Shown: positions 1 to 9,216, numbered from the stretch's first letter. The stretch: DNA of 64,000 bases from Prosthecobacter sp. (GCF_020439865.1 NZ_JAGRPF010000108.1:45969-109968); one strand, 5' to 3'. The notes: a model not told the origin generated them from the letters alone. A program made the numbers and translations.

Positions 1-2
1 CG

Positions 3-683
3 TTTCAGGATTTGAATGATCTGCCAGAAGGTTTTTCGGTGCCGGAAGGTCGCACGAAACCCTGGGGCACGGCGCATGCGCTGCTTTCCGCTGCGAACGT
101 GGTGAACGAGCCTTTCCTCATGATCAATGCCGACGATTTCTACGGTCAGGACGCCTACAAGAAGATCGCCGCTGACCTCGTCCAGCCGCGTCCGAACGAT
201 GGCAAGAGCCACTGGTCGATGGTGGGCTTTTATTTGAAGAACACTCTGTCGGATCATGGCAGCGTTTCGCGCGGCGTATGCACCCGCGACGCGCACGGCA
301 TGCTCACCACCGTTTTGGAAATGACCAAGATTTTCAAACATGGCGATGGTGCGGAAAATCGCGAGGTCGAGGGCGCCTATGTGCCGCTTACGGGTGATGA
401 GGTGGTGTCGATGAACTTTTTCGGTTTCACGCCGGACATCTTCCCGCAACTGCGTAAGGCCTTCATCGAGTTCCTCACGAAGCGTGGCACTGAACTCAAA
501 TCCGAGTGCTATGTGCCGGCCGAAGTCGATGCGCTTATCAACGTCGGCAAGGCCGAGGTGCGTGTACTCGAAACGACCGGCAAGTGGTTCGGTGTCACCT
601 ATCCCGAAGATAAAGCCGAGGTTGTTGCCAGCATTCGTGCACTGGTGGACGCAGGTGAGTATCCGCAGTCGCTGTGGGGTTAA
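3..683 (+). CDS. Nucleotidyltransferase family protein, 5' end missing
   Basis: The reading frame is open to the left edge of the window, so only the last 226 codons are present; an internal TTG at position 12 is unlikely to be the real start. The visible part carries the sugar-nucleotide transferase signature: a KPWGTAHALL substrate-binding motif followed by FLMINADDFYG, whose acidic residues would bind the metal and NTP. Full-length relatives are about 300 residues and begin with a GxGxRxGG loop that lies upstream of this window. By family it should transfer a nucleotide to a sugar phosphate, but the sugar cannot be told from sequence. The stop codon overlaps the stop of the convergent waaA gene by four bases. 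Confidence 0.85.
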   Translation, partial: FQDLNDLPEGFSVPEGRTKPWGTAHALLSAANVVNEPFLMINADDFYGQDAYKKIAADLVQPRPNDGKSHWSMVGFYLKNTLSDHGSVSRGVCTRDAHGMLTTVLEMTKIFKHGDGAENREVEGAYVPLTGDEVVSMNFFGFTPDIFPQLRKAFIEFLTKRGTELKSECYVPAEVDALINVGKAEVRVLETTGKWFGVTYPEDKAEVVASIRALVDAGEYPQSLWG

Positions 684-2062
684 CCCAAGGAGCGGGGACT
701 CTGTCCCCCGGACTGAAATGGGGGGCAGCGGCCCCTCGATCCTTGAATCAGCCTCTCCACGCTGCGCTGCGTCGCACCTTGGTGCACTAGCAGGGCTCGC
801 TCTCCCGACTGGCCCATCTGCGCGGCTTTGGAAGCGTCCTGCAGCAAGGCCAGGCAGGCAGATTCTAATTCGTCAAAGTCGGCGACTTGCTGCGCCCCTT
901 TTTTCTTGAGGAGGAGATCGACCAGCGGGGTGAAGTTCTCCATGTGCGGGCCAAAGAGAACGGGCTTCTGCGCCAGCGCAGCTTCCGCGGGGTTCTGACC
1001 GCCTTCGGCGAGGAAACTTTTGCCGACCACGACGAGGGTGGCGAGATGCTGCCACGCGGCGAGTTCACCTGTGGTGTCGATGACGAAGACGGGTGCACTC
1101 GAATCAACGCGTGTGGAAGCATCGCTGCGCAAGGCGGGCGCAATGCCGATGCTGTTAAGCGCGGCAGCGATTTCGGCGCGGCGTTCGACATGTCGTGGCA
1201 CGATCAGCAAGGCTAGATCGCGGATCTTTTCGCGCAGCCGTTGGAAAACGCGGGCGAGTTCGACTTCCTCCCCGGCGTGCGTGCTGGCGGCGAGGAGAGC
1301 GGGCTGCGAGGGACTGATGCCGGTCTGCGTGAGCACCGTGCGCAGTTCGTCTATCTTCGTCGCGGGCACAACGGCCCCTTCGGGGTCGTATTTGATGCTT
1401 CCGGTGAGGTGAATGCGATCGCGATCGACGCCAAGGCCTTCCCAGCGGTCGATGTCGGCCTCCTCCTGCACGAGCACCTGTTTGAGCATGCGGAAAACGG
1501 GTTCGGCGAGCCAGCGGAACTTGCTATAGCGGCGCTCGGAACGGGGCGAGAGACGTGCGTTGACAAGGGAAACGGGAATGCCTAGGCGTTCGGCGGCGAA
1601 AGTCAGATTTGGCCACACCTCGGCCTCGACGAGCACGAGTTGCGTAGGCTGGATGCGTTCGAGCATCAGGCGGCCTACTCCGGGAAGATCGACGGGGCTG
1701 AAGATGGCGACCAGGCGGCCGGTGTGTTGTGCAGCAACTTCCGCAGCGATTGCATGACCCGTGGGCGTGGTGGTGCTGAGGACGATGCCGAGATCGGGTT
1801 GTGTTTTGAGCAGGCGTGCGATGAGTTTTTTCGCGACGTTGACCTCGCCCACGCTCACGGCATGCACCCAGAGACGTTCGCGCTGCGGCAGGGCGTTGAT
1901 GGCGTTTTGCGTGGCCTTGTCGAAAAAACCGATGCGCTGCGCGAGATCACGCCAGCGGCCGTTGCGCCGGCGCATTTTCACGATCGCGCTCGGCAGCATC
2001 CAGACGAGGCCGAACGGCAGCAGCAGATTGTAGAGAGTGAGGCTAAGAGCTTTCGATGCCAT
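680..2062 (-). CDS. waaA: 3-deoxy-D-manno-octulosonic acid (Kdo) transferase
   Basis: Transfers Kdo from CMP-Kdo to lipid A precursor at the inner face of the cytoplasmic membrane, so the organism makes Kdo-containing LPS. An N-terminal membrane anchor lies at about residues 6-27. The catalytic-base motif HAVSVGEV (Glu73), the conserved VEAEVWPN (145-152), NARLS (168-172) and a C-terminal GGQNPAEAA motif are all present (GT30 fold). The start ATG is 20 bases inside rsmD, so the two genes are translationally linked. At 460 residues it is somewhat longer than the usual 420-430: the last 20 or so codons are low-complexity and come from a palindromic repeat (685-711). Confidence 0.95.
   Translation of the reverse strand: MASKALSLTLYNLLLPFGLVWMLPSAIVKMRRRNGRWRDLAQRIGFFDKATQNAINALPQRERLWVHAVSVGEVNVAKKLIARLLKTQPDLGIVLSTTTPTGHAIAAEVAAQHTGRLVAIFSPVDLPGVGRLMLERIQPTQLVLVEAEVWPNLTFAAERLGIPVSLVNARLSPRSERRYSKFRWLAEPVFRMLKQVLVQEEADIDRWEGLGVDRDRIHLTGSIKYDPEGAVVPATKIDELRTVLTQTGISPSQPALLAASTHAGEEVELARVFQRLREKIRDLALLIVPRHVERRAEIAAALNSIGIAPALRSDASTRVDSSAPVFVIDTTGELAAWQHLATLVVVGKSFLAEGGQNPAEAALAQKPVLFGPHMENFTPLVDLLLKKKGAQQVADFDELESACLALLQDASKAAQMGQSGERALLVHQGATQRSVERLIQGSRGRCPPFQSGGQSPRSLG
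685..711 (+). repeat. Palindromic repeat, family A copy 1, inside waaA 3' end
   Basis: The stem GGGGAC (694-699) pairs with GTCCCC (703-708) around a TCT loop, flanked by CCAAGGAGC and CCGG. A close copy lies in opposite orientation at 55848-55876 and a diverged copy at 55775-55801. Here the repeat is translated on the minus strand and supplies the last residues of WaaA. Confidence 0.7.
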
Positions 2063-2624
2063 GCGGAAGTTTGCGCAGCCAGACGATGCGGGTGGAACCG
2101 TAATTGCGGTCGGTCAGCACCTCCCAGCCGGGCCAGCTTTTAGTTTCGCGGTTGAAGTGGTGACTTTCGACAAGGAGGTGGCTCTCCGCATGAAGCAGTG
2201 CCGGCAGAGGCTCTTCGGTGAGCAGTTTCGCAACGAAATCCGTGTCCGCGTCGCAATGCGTGTAGGGCGGGTCGGCGAAGATGATGTCGAACTGTTTGCC
2301 GTCGCGATGCAGCAACGGCAACAGACGGAAAACATCGCTGTGACGCACGATGCCGCCGGTAAGCCGGGTTTTGGCGAGGTTGCGACGGATGACGTCGCAG
2401 GCGCCTTTGTTTTCATCCACCATCATGGCGGACGCTGCCCCGCGGCTCAGGCACTCAAGGCCGAAAGCGCCGGTGCCGGCGAACAAATCGAGCACATGCG
2501 TGCCAGGAACGAGTTCGCCGAGCATCGAGAACACAGCCTGCCTCACACGATCCTGCGTGGGTCGCGTGACGGTCTTTGGGACTTCGAGAGAAAGCCCTCC
2601 TGCGGTGCCAGAAATGATTCGCAC
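2043..2624 (-). CDS. rsmD: 16S rRNA (guanine966-N2)-methyltransferase RsmD
   Basis: Methylates G966 of 16S rRNA during 30S assembly (family role). The 193-residue length is normal. The SAM-binding loop LDLFAGTGAFG (45-55) and the catalytic DPPY (118-121) are intact, and the N-terminus MRIISGTAGG is typical. The start codon is GTG with no visible ribosome-binding site. The 3' end overlaps waaA by 20 bases on the same strand. Confidence 0.95.
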   Translation of the reverse strand: MRIISGTAGGLSLEVPKTVTRPTQDRVRQAVFSMLGELVPGTHVLDLFAGTGAFGLECLSRGAASAMMVDENKGACDVIRRNLAKTRLTGGIVRHSDVFRLLPLLHRDGKQFDIIFADPPYTHCDADTDFVAKLLTEEPLPALLHAESHLLVESHHFNRETKSWPGWEVLTDRNYGSTRIVWLRKLPHGIESS

Positions 2625-2678
2625 GCGCTGTCTTTAGCGGTGCGGGCAGGGGATGCAAGGCATGAAGCCAGTCGTTGT

Positions 2679-3836
2679 TCACTTCCCATTCTTGAACACA
2701 TACAGCACCCCGTCATCCGCGCCGACGATGACGTAGTCACCCGCGATGGCGGGGGAGGTTTTGATGGGGGCGCCGATCTCGTTGTGCCAGACGTCTTTGC
2801 CGGTCTTGAGGTCTAGGGCGTAGAGGTAGCCGTCGTCGCAGCCGAAGATGGCGACTTTGCCGGCGCAGACGACGGCGCTGCTGTCGATTCGGTCGCGCGC
2901 GCGGAATTCCCAGAGTTGCTTGCCAGTGACGCGGTCGATGGCGTGGAAGCGTTTGTCTCTGCCACCGACATAGACGCCTTTCTCCCAGATGGCAGGGGCG
3001 GCGTAGTATTCGAATTCGCGTTCACCGTATTCCCAGACCTGCATGCCGTCGGCAATGCTGTAAGCGCCGACGCGGTTGCCGTAGTGGCTGACGTAGATGA
3101 CGCCGTCGGCGATGGCCACGTTGTTGCCGATGTAAGCACCGACTTCGATCTGCTTCTCTTCCTTGCCGGTCTTCACATCATGGACATGCAGGACGCTGTC
3201 GCAGCCGCCGAAGACGACCTTGCCATCACCGATGGCGGCGCCGCCGTTGATGTAATACCCGGTTTCGGCGGCCCACTCCTTTTTGCCGGTCTTCGCATCG
3301 AGACAATAGACGGAGTAGTCGTAGCTGCCGATTACGACCTTCTGCGCTTTCGTTTCTGGATCGGTCCAGACATTGGCGGCGGCGTGGATCTCGGCCTGCG
3401 TTTCAAATTTCCACGTCTCCTTGCCGGTGTTGGCGTTCCAGGCATAGACGAAGCCGTCCTGGCAACCAACGACAACGAGATCGCCTGCGAAGGCGGCGGC
3501 ACCATCGAAAGCGCCCTTGGCCTCGGTCTTCCAGATTTCTTTGCCCGTGGTGAGTTCGAGGCAGAAAAAGTGGCCGTCCTTGTCGCCGACGTAGACTTTG
3601 CCCGCACGCACGACGGCGCTGGAGACGAGCATCTCGGCCTGCCCCTTGGGCTTGTCCATGAGCTTGAATTGCCAGGCGAGTTCGAGGGGGAACTTGAGCT
3701 CGACAGGCGAAGTGCCGGTCATGGCCTCATTCCCGCGCGAATCGATCCAGTCTCCGTTTTGTGCGTGCAGAACCGAGGACAGGAGGAAACACAGGAAAAG
3801 CGAGGTGCGCATGAGTTTGGACTGTGAAACTGGCAT
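2679..3836 (-). CDS. Secreted PQQ-type beta-propeller repeat protein
   Basis: A signal peptide is followed by repeated blades with the pattern (V/A)xxGKVYxGxxDGxFxxLxxxTGKxxW, characteristic of PQQ-like or BamB-like eight-bladed propellers. There are about seven repeats across residues 60-380 and no extra catalytic domain. It should sit in the periplasm or outer-membrane space. It could be a scaffold like BamB or a quinoprotein, but no haem or dehydrogenase-specific insertion is visible, so function is open. A second start at 3812 gives a more compact signal peptide (MRTSLFLCFLLSSVLHA). It is paralogous in fold to the protein at 58531-59823. It is transcribed divergently from the zinc-ribbon gene with only 27 bases between starts. 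Confidence 0.8.
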   Translation of the reverse strand: MPVSQSKLMRTSLFLCFLLSSVLHAQNGDWIDSRGNEAMTGTSPVELKFPLELAWQFKLMDKPKGQAEMLVSSAVVRAGKVYVGDKDGHFFCLELTTGKEIWKTEAKGAFDGAAAFAGDLVVVGCQDGFVYAWNANTGKETWKFETQAEIHAAANVWTDPETKAQKVVIGSYDYSVYCLDAKTGKKEWAAETGYYINGGAAIGDGKVVFGGCDSVLHVHDVKTGKEEKQIEVGAYIGNNVAIADGVIYVSHYGNRVGAYSIADGMQVWEYGEREFEYYAAPAIWEKGVYVGGRDKRFHAIDRVTGKQLWEFRARDRIDSSAVVCAGKVAIFGCDDGYLYALDLKTGKDVWHNEIGAPIKTSPAIAGDYVIVGADDGVLYVFKNGK

Positions 3837-3863
3837 GGTGTGCGCTTTGTTGCAAACAAGCCG

Positions 3864-4409
3864 ATGTCAGATCACGATCTCCAACAGCCGCCGCCGATCC
3901 CGCCTGAACTTCAGAGCGAGTACGAGGAGCGTCCGTTTCAGAACTGCACGCGCTGCGGAGAGTCGCTGCCTGATTTTCCCGGCGGCTTTCAAATCTCGAA
4001 GGCCTACAAGCGCGGTGAGTGCGTGATGGAATATGCGCTGTGCGATCACTGCCGCACTCAGATGATGGAGGAGTTCTCCCAGGAGTCGAAGAAGCGTCTG
4101 GCCCAGTTTCAGGACGAGCAGGTGATTTTGGATCGTGGACTGGATTCATGTGCGGTCTGCAACGCGCGGCGTGATGCTCCCGGCCTGGATGACTTTGTGA
4201 TCACCGGTGTGTGCGAGGGCGTGGGGCTGCTGCACAGCGTGATGATCTGCGGAAAGTGCGGCGACGGCGTTCAGGGGATCATTTCCCAAAAGACGAAGGA
4301 CACATGGCGACGCTTCGTGGACGAGAACTTTCCTGGGCCGCCGGTCGATTCGCTGCCGGAGCCGGAGGAGACGTTTAATACTCCAGTGCCGGTGATGTCG
4401 AAGGTATGA
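3864..4409 (+). CDS. Protein of unknown function with two cysteine-pair zinc ribbons
   Basis: Not recognised as a named family. The 181-residue protein is soluble and acidic, and carries CxxC pairs at NCTRCGE, LCDHCRT, SCAVCNA and ICGKCGD, which would form two zinc ribbons separated by a helical linker. The start is placed at ATG 3864 (MSDHDLQQ); an upstream GTG at 3840 would run into the divergent propeller gene. No signal peptide or membrane segment. The zinc ribbons suggest a nucleic-acid- or protein-binding adaptor, which is inference. Confidence 0.7.
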   Translation: MSDHDLQQPPPIPPELQSEYEERPFQNCTRCGESLPDFPGGFQISKAYKRGECVMEYALCDHCRTQMMEEFSQESKKRLAQFQDEQVILDRGLDSCAVCNARRDAPGLDDFVITGVCEGVGLLHSVMICGKCGDGVQGIISQKTKDTWRRFVDENFPGPPVDSLPEPEETFNTPVPVMSKV

Positions 4410-4506
4410 ACCAAACCGTTCTCGGTTCTTCGTTCTTGGTTTGTAGTTGCGCGTTCGCTTCGCGGCAGTTCTTCCAGAACCACTGAAGGAGGGACTAGGA
4501 AACAGG

Positions 4507-5400
4507 TCAGTGTCCGCAGTTGGCGCCCTCGTCAGGCGGATCGGTGTCTTCGATCTTAGCGGTTGCTTTGAGCTCTTCGAGGAAGGCGTGGAACTTTTTG
4601 TCGCGGTATTCTTCGAGGAAGCGTTCGGCCACGGCCTCCTTCACTTCCTCAAACGGGCGTGCGACGGCTGGTTTCCGACCGGTGACAGTGCAGATGTGGA
4701 AGCCGAGCTGGGTGGTGAAAACAGGGCTGATCTCGCCCTCGCCCATGGAGAAGGCGATGGTTTCAAACTCCTCCATGAATTCGCCGCGTTTGAACCAGCC
4801 GAGGTCGATCTGCTGCTGTTCGTCGGCACGGTGTTCTTCCGCGAGCTTGGCGAAATCGGCTCCGGCGAGGAGCTGGGAACGGAGATCGCGCATGGTCTGA
4901 TAGATTTCCTGGCGGCTCTTGGCTCCTTGGAGGCCTTTGGTGATGTGGGAGGCCTTGATCTCCTCCTCGGTCATGTAGTGCTTAAGGTTTGCCTCGTAGC
5001 AGGCACGCAGCTCGGTGTCAGTCGGCACAGGCTCGGGGGCGTAAATCTCCTGCAACGTTTTGTCGAGACGCACGCCACCCGCGACGTTGTCGCGGACAAC
5101 GGACTCGTCTTTGACGGGCATGCCGAGGTTCATGTAGAACTGCGTTTCACCACCCGCCTCTTCGATCAGCTTTGTCAGGCGTGCAGTGACATCCGCTTCG
5201 GGCACCTCAGGATGACGGCGGCGGCTCTCCTGGCCGAGCAGGGCGCGTGAGGTGATGTTGTCCTTGGCCATGCCGCGGAACTCAGGGTCTCTTTCGCAGC
5301 AGGCGACCTGAAGGGTGCGTTCGAAATGTCCTTTGATGTGGCGGAACTCCGCCTCGATGATTTCGTCGTCGATGTGTTCGCCGTTGATGATAAGAGCCAT
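4507..5400 (-). CDS. Parvulin-type peptidyl-prolyl cis-trans isomerase (NifM/SurA-like)
   Basis: The C-terminal half (about residues 165-275) matches the PpiC rotamase fold: EEIKASHI, a long helix, FAKLAEEH, DLGWFKRGEFMEEFE and QLGFHICTVTGRKP. The N-terminal half is an all-helical SurA-like chaperone region. No signal peptide is visible on the start chosen at 5400 (MALIINGEH), so a cytoplasmic NifM-like role is possible; longer starts at 5412 and 5445 do not add a clear signal. The C-terminus ends in a short Cys-His tail (GANCGH) that could bind metal. It is convergent with the zinc-ribbon gene and divergent from the carboxypeptidase. Confidence 0.85.
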   Translation of the reverse strand: MALIINGEHIDDEIIEAEFRHIKGHFERTLQVACCERDPEFRGMAKDNITSRALLGQESRRRHPEVPEADVTARLTKLIEEAGGETQFYMNLGMPVKDESVVRDNVAGGVRLDKTLQEIYAPEPVPTDTELRACYEANLKHYMTEEEIKASHITKGLQGAKSRQEIYQTMRDLRSQLLAGADFAKLAEEHRADEQQQIDLGWFKRGEFMEEFETIAFSMGEGEISPVFTTQLGFHICTVTGRKPAVARPFEEVKEAVAERFLEEYRDKKFHAFLEELKATAKIEDTDPPDEGANCGH

Positions 5401-5438
5401 GGCGGCGACCATGGAGCGCGGAGCGAGGGGCGCAAGGT

Positions 5439-5467
5439 TTGACAACGAAAGGGCGGTGGCCTAGATG
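5439..5467 (+). promoter_or_regulatory. Candidate promoter for the D,D-carboxypeptidase gene
   Basis: A perfect TTGACA at 5439-5444 is followed after 17 bases by TAGATG at 5462-5467. The -35 match is exact; the -10 match is weak (three of six). It would give a leader of roughly 50 bases before the ATG at 5526. Confidence 0.35.
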
Positions 5468-5525
5468 CCCGAAGTCCCGGCCGCCTGATCGGCATGAAAA
5501 CTGCGAGCCGGTGCAGCGTTGCTTC

Positions 5526-6503
5526 ATGATGACAAGATTACTCCAGCTTTTAATGACGGGAGCGGCCGTGTGGTCTCTGGCCAGCTGTACCAATCAGGGG
5601 GGGGTGCGTGCCATTCCGGTGACGTCTTCCAACGCACAGCACCTTTACGCAGCCGCGGCGGCGCAGGGCGACGGCAGTGCCAGCATGGTGCCGGTGATGC
5701 TGCCCGAACAGCGGATGCTGGTGGCCACCACGGGGCCGTCGATTCGCGCTGCGTCCTACCTGCTGTTGGATGCCCGCACCGGCCAGCATCTTGCTGGAAG
5801 GAATTTTGAAACTGCCCGGGCGGTGGCGAGCACGCAGAAGCTGGTGACGGCTCTGGTGGTGCTGGACGCCGGAAATCTTGACAAAAATGTCCGTGTGCAA
5901 TCCTCCGACGTGGCGGTGGAACCGACGCGGCTGGGCGTCAAGCCGGGCGAGGTGTATACCCGCCGTGAACTTCTCTACGCGTTCCTCGTCAAGAGCGCGA
6001 ACGACGTGGCGAACATTCTGGCGCGTGACAATGCCGGCAGCATCAGCGCATTCGCAACCAAGATGAATGCCAAGGCGCGTTCGCTGGGCTGTTCGAACAC
6101 GAATTTCAAAAACCCACACGGTCTGACCGTGAGCGGCCAATACTCCACCGCACGTGACATGGCCCGCGTGGCGATGGCTGCGTATCGCAATGGCGTGATT
6201 CGTGACGCCGTGAGACGGAAGTATTACACTTTTCATCGTGCGGATGGACGCACGGTGGTGTTGGAAAACACCAATGACCTGCTGGGTGCCATGCCCGAAT
6301 GCAACGGCATGAAGACTGGTTACACGGTGGCCAGCGGGCGCTGCCTGATCTCCAGCGCGGTCAGTGGCAGCCGAGAGGTGATCTTGGTTCAGTTGGGTAC
6401 CAAGACCAAGTATATTTGGGACGATGCACGCATCATGATGAGCTGGGGGCTGCAGCGACTGCGTTCACGGGGCGGCTTGGCGATGGTCTGGTCGGGAAAT
6501 TGA
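5526..6503 (+). CDS. D-alanyl-D-alanine carboxypeptidase (peptidase S11), lipoprotein
   Basis: A low-molecular-weight penicillin-binding protein that trims the terminal D-Ala of peptidoglycan stem peptides. All three active-site motifs are intact: STQK (Ser102, Lys105), SAN (157-159) and KTG (263-265). The start at 5526 gives a signal peptide with the lipobox LASC, so Cys21 would be lipidated; the frame upstream of 5526 is open but does not look like protein. It lacks the long C-terminal amphipathic-anchor domain of E. coli DacA, and lipidation presumably replaces it. No Shine-Dalgarno sequence precedes the ATG. Confidence 0.92.
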   Translation: MMTRLLQLLMTGAAVWSLASCTNQGGVRAIPVTSSNAQHLYAAAAAQGDGSASMVPVMLPEQRMLVATTGPSIRAASYLLLDARTGQHLAGRNFETARAVASTQKLVTALVVLDAGNLDKNVRVQSSDVAVEPTRLGVKPGEVYTRRELLYAFLVKSANDVANILARDNAGSISAFATKMNAKARSLGCSNTNFKNPHGLTVSGQYSTARDMARVAMAAYRNGVIRDAVRRKYYTFHRADGRTVVLENTNDLLGAMPECNGMKTGYTVASGRCLISSAVSGSREVILVQLGTKTKYIWDDARIMMSWGLQRLRSRGGLAMVWSGN

Positions 6504-6572
6504 ACAACCCTGGGGTTGCGGCGAATCGTTCTTCCAGACAGAGTGTTTTACTCCCCCCAACGTTCCGTACGA

Positions 6573-7769
6573 ATGCCGGCCACCACCCTCGTCTGTCCTC
6601 ATTGCGAAAAAACTGTCGAAATCCAGGTTTCATCAGTGACCCGATCACGTCCATGTCCTGCTTGTGGTCAGATGGTGATGTTGCAGATGGCGGAAAAGAC
6701 CACGAAGACCAAGCGTCGTGCCCTGCTGATGACGCAAAACGAGCCGCCAACAACGATTAGTCTGACCCGGCCGGAACCCTCGTCGGAACCGCAGCCGCTG
6801 CCGGGAGATGCTTTTGACCGCATGCGCATGGATCCTGAGATACAGCAGTTTCGGCGTCGTCTGATTCTTGGCGCGAGCGCGGTGGGAGTCATTGTTATCT
6901 TGATCGTGGTATTTGGGGTCATCTACTCGGTCGAAAACGCCACAAAGACGGGCGGGCTGGGCCAGACACCAGCCGATGCCCAGAGTTCGCCAAACGAGCA
7001 GGCGACCGCCACATCCATGATTCAGCCGGATGAAGTGCTGCCCCCGGTGAACAGTGGAAACTTGGTCTTCCGACCTCCTGGAGGTGATCTTAAAACCGCC
7101 CAAGCATTGTCGGCGGGGGAGCGGCCCGCCGAGAATCTGGCCAAATTGGCTGCCGCGGAGGATGTGTTGGACAAGTTTCTACAGACTGCCAATTGGAAGG
7201 AGCGGGTGCTTCTGGTTCGCAACAAACTGCGCGTGGCTCCTTTGATGAGCATTTACTACGCGAAAAACGCTGACGGTCCGATCCCGTATGATTCCATCGT
7301 GGAGGCGACTGAACTCTCCCCTCAGTTCAGCGAGCACGTGGTGGTTCTTGAAGGAGGCGGAAGGCGTTTGGCCACCGTCGAACACACCTCTGAAGGACCG
7401 CGGGTGGACTGGGAATCCTTCGTGGGGGCCGGAGAGATGGCATGGACGGATTTTCTCGAATCGAAGCCAACCTCCTCGAAGCTGTTTCGTGTGCTTGTTT
7501 CTCCGGCAGGCCATTATGAAAACGAATTTGGCGATCCCCAGACGCTCAAATGCTATAGCCTGCGCAATGTTTCCGAACCGGGGGCCAAGGTGGTGTACGG
7601 CTACGCGCCCAGTTCCGGCGCCTTGGCGAAAGAGATGGATTTTCTGCTGCAGCAAAGCGACGACGCCACCGTGCCCGTGATTCTCAGGCTCAAATTCCCA
7701 GTGAATGCCCCAGTGGACTTTCAGGTCTGGATACAGGAGTTCGTCCAGGCCGGTTGGGTCGTCAAATGA
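6573..7769 (+). CDS. Zinc-ribbon, single-pass membrane protein of unknown function
   Basis: Not recognised. It starts with a compact zinc ribbon (Cys8, Cys11, Cys28, Cys31; VCPHCEK and PCPACGQ), then a charged proline-rich linker, one transmembrane helix at about residues 97-120, and a roughly 270-residue extracytoplasmic domain. The N-terminal zinc ribbon plus helix plus outer domain is a layout often seen in planctomycete/verrucomicrobial hypothetical proteins. The ATG at 6573 is chosen because the zinc ribbon begins right after it. It is co-directional with the upstream carboxypeptidase (69 bases apart) and might share its transcript. Confidence 0.7.
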   Translation: MPATTLVCPHCEKTVEIQVSSVTRSRPCPACGQMVMLQMAEKTTKTKRRALLMTQNEPPTTISLTRPEPSSEPQPLPGDAFDRMRMDPEIQQFRRRLILGASAVGVIVILIVVFGVIYSVENATKTGGLGQTPADAQSSPNEQATATSMIQPDEVLPPVNSGNLVFRPPGGDLKTAQALSAGERPAENLAKLAAAEDVLDKFLQTANWKERVLLVRNKLRVAPLMSIYYAKNADGPIPYDSIVEATELSPQFSEHVVVLEGGGRRLATVEHTSEGPRVDWESFVGAGEMAWTDFLESKPTSSKLFRVLVSPAGHYENEFGDPQTLKCYSLRNVSEPGAKVVYGYAPSSGALAKEMDFLLQQSDDATVPVILRLKFPVNAPVDFQVWIQEFVQAGWVVK

Positions 7770-7881
7770 GGTCTTTTTTCGGCCGATGATCACGATTTGC
7801 GTAATTTTTCGCAAGATCTGCAAGAAGCCTCTGGGCGTCCCGTAACTCCTCACGATTCCAGCAACAACACCCCCGTTTCTC

Positions 7882-9216
7882 ATGAAAATGCACCCCCTCT
7901 GCCAAGGTAATCACCTTGATCTACGCTCCGGAGCCAGCCGTCGCGATTTCCTCTACGTCGGCATGCTGGGCGGTCTCGGTCTGACCCTCCCCGAGATGCT
8001 TCGCCTCCAAGCCGCGCCGCTCATGCCGGAAGTGGAGACCTTCAAGCCGATCGCTGATTCGGTGATCCACATCTATCTCCCGGGCGGCATGGCTCAGCAC
8101 GAGTCGTGGGATCCGAAGCCCTTTGCTTCCCCGGACTACCGCGGACCGTTCACGCCGATCAAGACTTCGATCCCCGGCGAATACGTCGGCGAGAAGTTCC
8201 AGAACATCTCTAAGATCATGAACAAGCTCACTGTCATCCGCTCGATGACGCACGGTGAAGCCGCTCATGAGCGTGGCACGCACAACATGTTCACCGGCTA
8301 CCGTCCGAGCCCGGCGATCAAGTTCCCCAGCTTCGGTTCGGTGATCTCCCACGAACAGGGCAGCCGTAACAATCTTCCTCCCTATGTGGCGGTGCCGAAC
8401 GTGTTCGCACCTGAGCAGGGCACCGGTTACATGAGCAGCGCCTATGGTCCGTTCGCTCTTGGCAGCGATCCTGCCGACAAGGGATTCAGCGTGCGCGACC
8501 TGCTCACGCCGAAAGACGTGGACGAGAAGCGTTTCGACCGCCGCCGCAACCTGCTTGGTGCCGTGGATGAACATTTCAAAGCCGTGGAGAAGTCGGATTC
8601 GATCAGCGCCATGGACAGCTTCTATCAGGCCGCCTACGGCCTAATAAGCAGCCAGAAAGCGCGTGAAGCCTTTGATCTCACCAAAGAGTCCGACAAACTG
8701 CGTGACGAATACGGCCGCAACACCGCCGGTCAGCGCTTCTTGCTGGCCCGCCGTCTTGTCGAAGCCGGTGTGCGCATGGTGTCCGTCAATTACGGCGGCT
8801 GGGACCACCACTCCAACATCAAGGGCGCTTTCGAAGGTCAGGCTCCGAACTTTGATCAGGCCTTTGCACGCCTTATCACCGATCTTGCTGATCGTGGCAT
8901 GCTCAAGCGCACGCTCGTCATGGTCAGCTCTGAATTCGGCCGCACGCCGAAGATCAACGGCACCAATGGTCGTGACCACTGGCCGCGCGTCTTCTCCGTC
9001 GCTCTCGCTGGCGGTGGCGTCAAAGAAGGCTATGTGCACGGCGCTTCCGATGCCCTCGGCGGTGAGCCTGACCGCGACGCGGTGGGTCCGGAAGACCTTG
9101 CCAAGACCATGTACCGCCTGCTCGGCATCAATGCAGAGAAGCGCATCGTGGCTGATGGCGTCCGCCCGATCGACATCGTCAACGGCGGCCGCATCCTCAC
9201 CGAAGCTCTCGCTTAA
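7882..9216 (+). CDS. DUF1501 domain protein with Tat signal
   Basis: The 444-residue protein has a twin-arginine motif at the N-terminus (SRRDFL, Arg20-Arg21) followed by a hydrophobic stretch, so it is likely exported folded. The body matches the DUF1501 (sulfatase/alkaline-phosphatase-like) family: GGMAQHESWDPKP, RSMTHGEAAHERGTHNMFTG, SSEFGRTPKINGTNGRDHWP and a glycine-rich VHGASDALGGEPDRD segment. In this phylum these genes usually sit beside a DUF1549/DUF1553 partner; here there is none, unlike the pair at 37582-42085. Substrate unknown. It ends at a strong terminator (9243-9270). Confidence 0.92.
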   Translation: MKMHPLCQGNHLDLRSGASRRDFLYVGMLGGLGLTLPEMLRLQAAPLMPEVETFKPIADSVIHIYLPGGMAQHESWDPKPFASPDYRGPFTPIKTSIPGEYVGEKFQNISKIMNKLTVIRSMTHGEAAHERGTHNMFTGYRPSPAIKFPSFGSVISHEQGSRNNLPPYVAVPNVFAPEQGTGYMSSAYGPFALGSDPADKGFSVRDLLTPKDVDEKRFDRRRNLLGAVDEHFKAVEKSDSISAMDSFYQAAYGLISSQKAREAFDLTKESDKLRDEYGRNTAGQRFLLARRLVEAGVRMVSVNYGGWDHHSNIKGAFEGQAPNFDQAFARLITDLADRGMLKRTLVMVSSEFGRTPKINGTNGRDHWPRVFSVALAGGGVKEGYVHGASDALGGEPDRDAVGPEDLAKTMYRLLGINAEKRIVADGVRPIDIVNGGRILTEALA

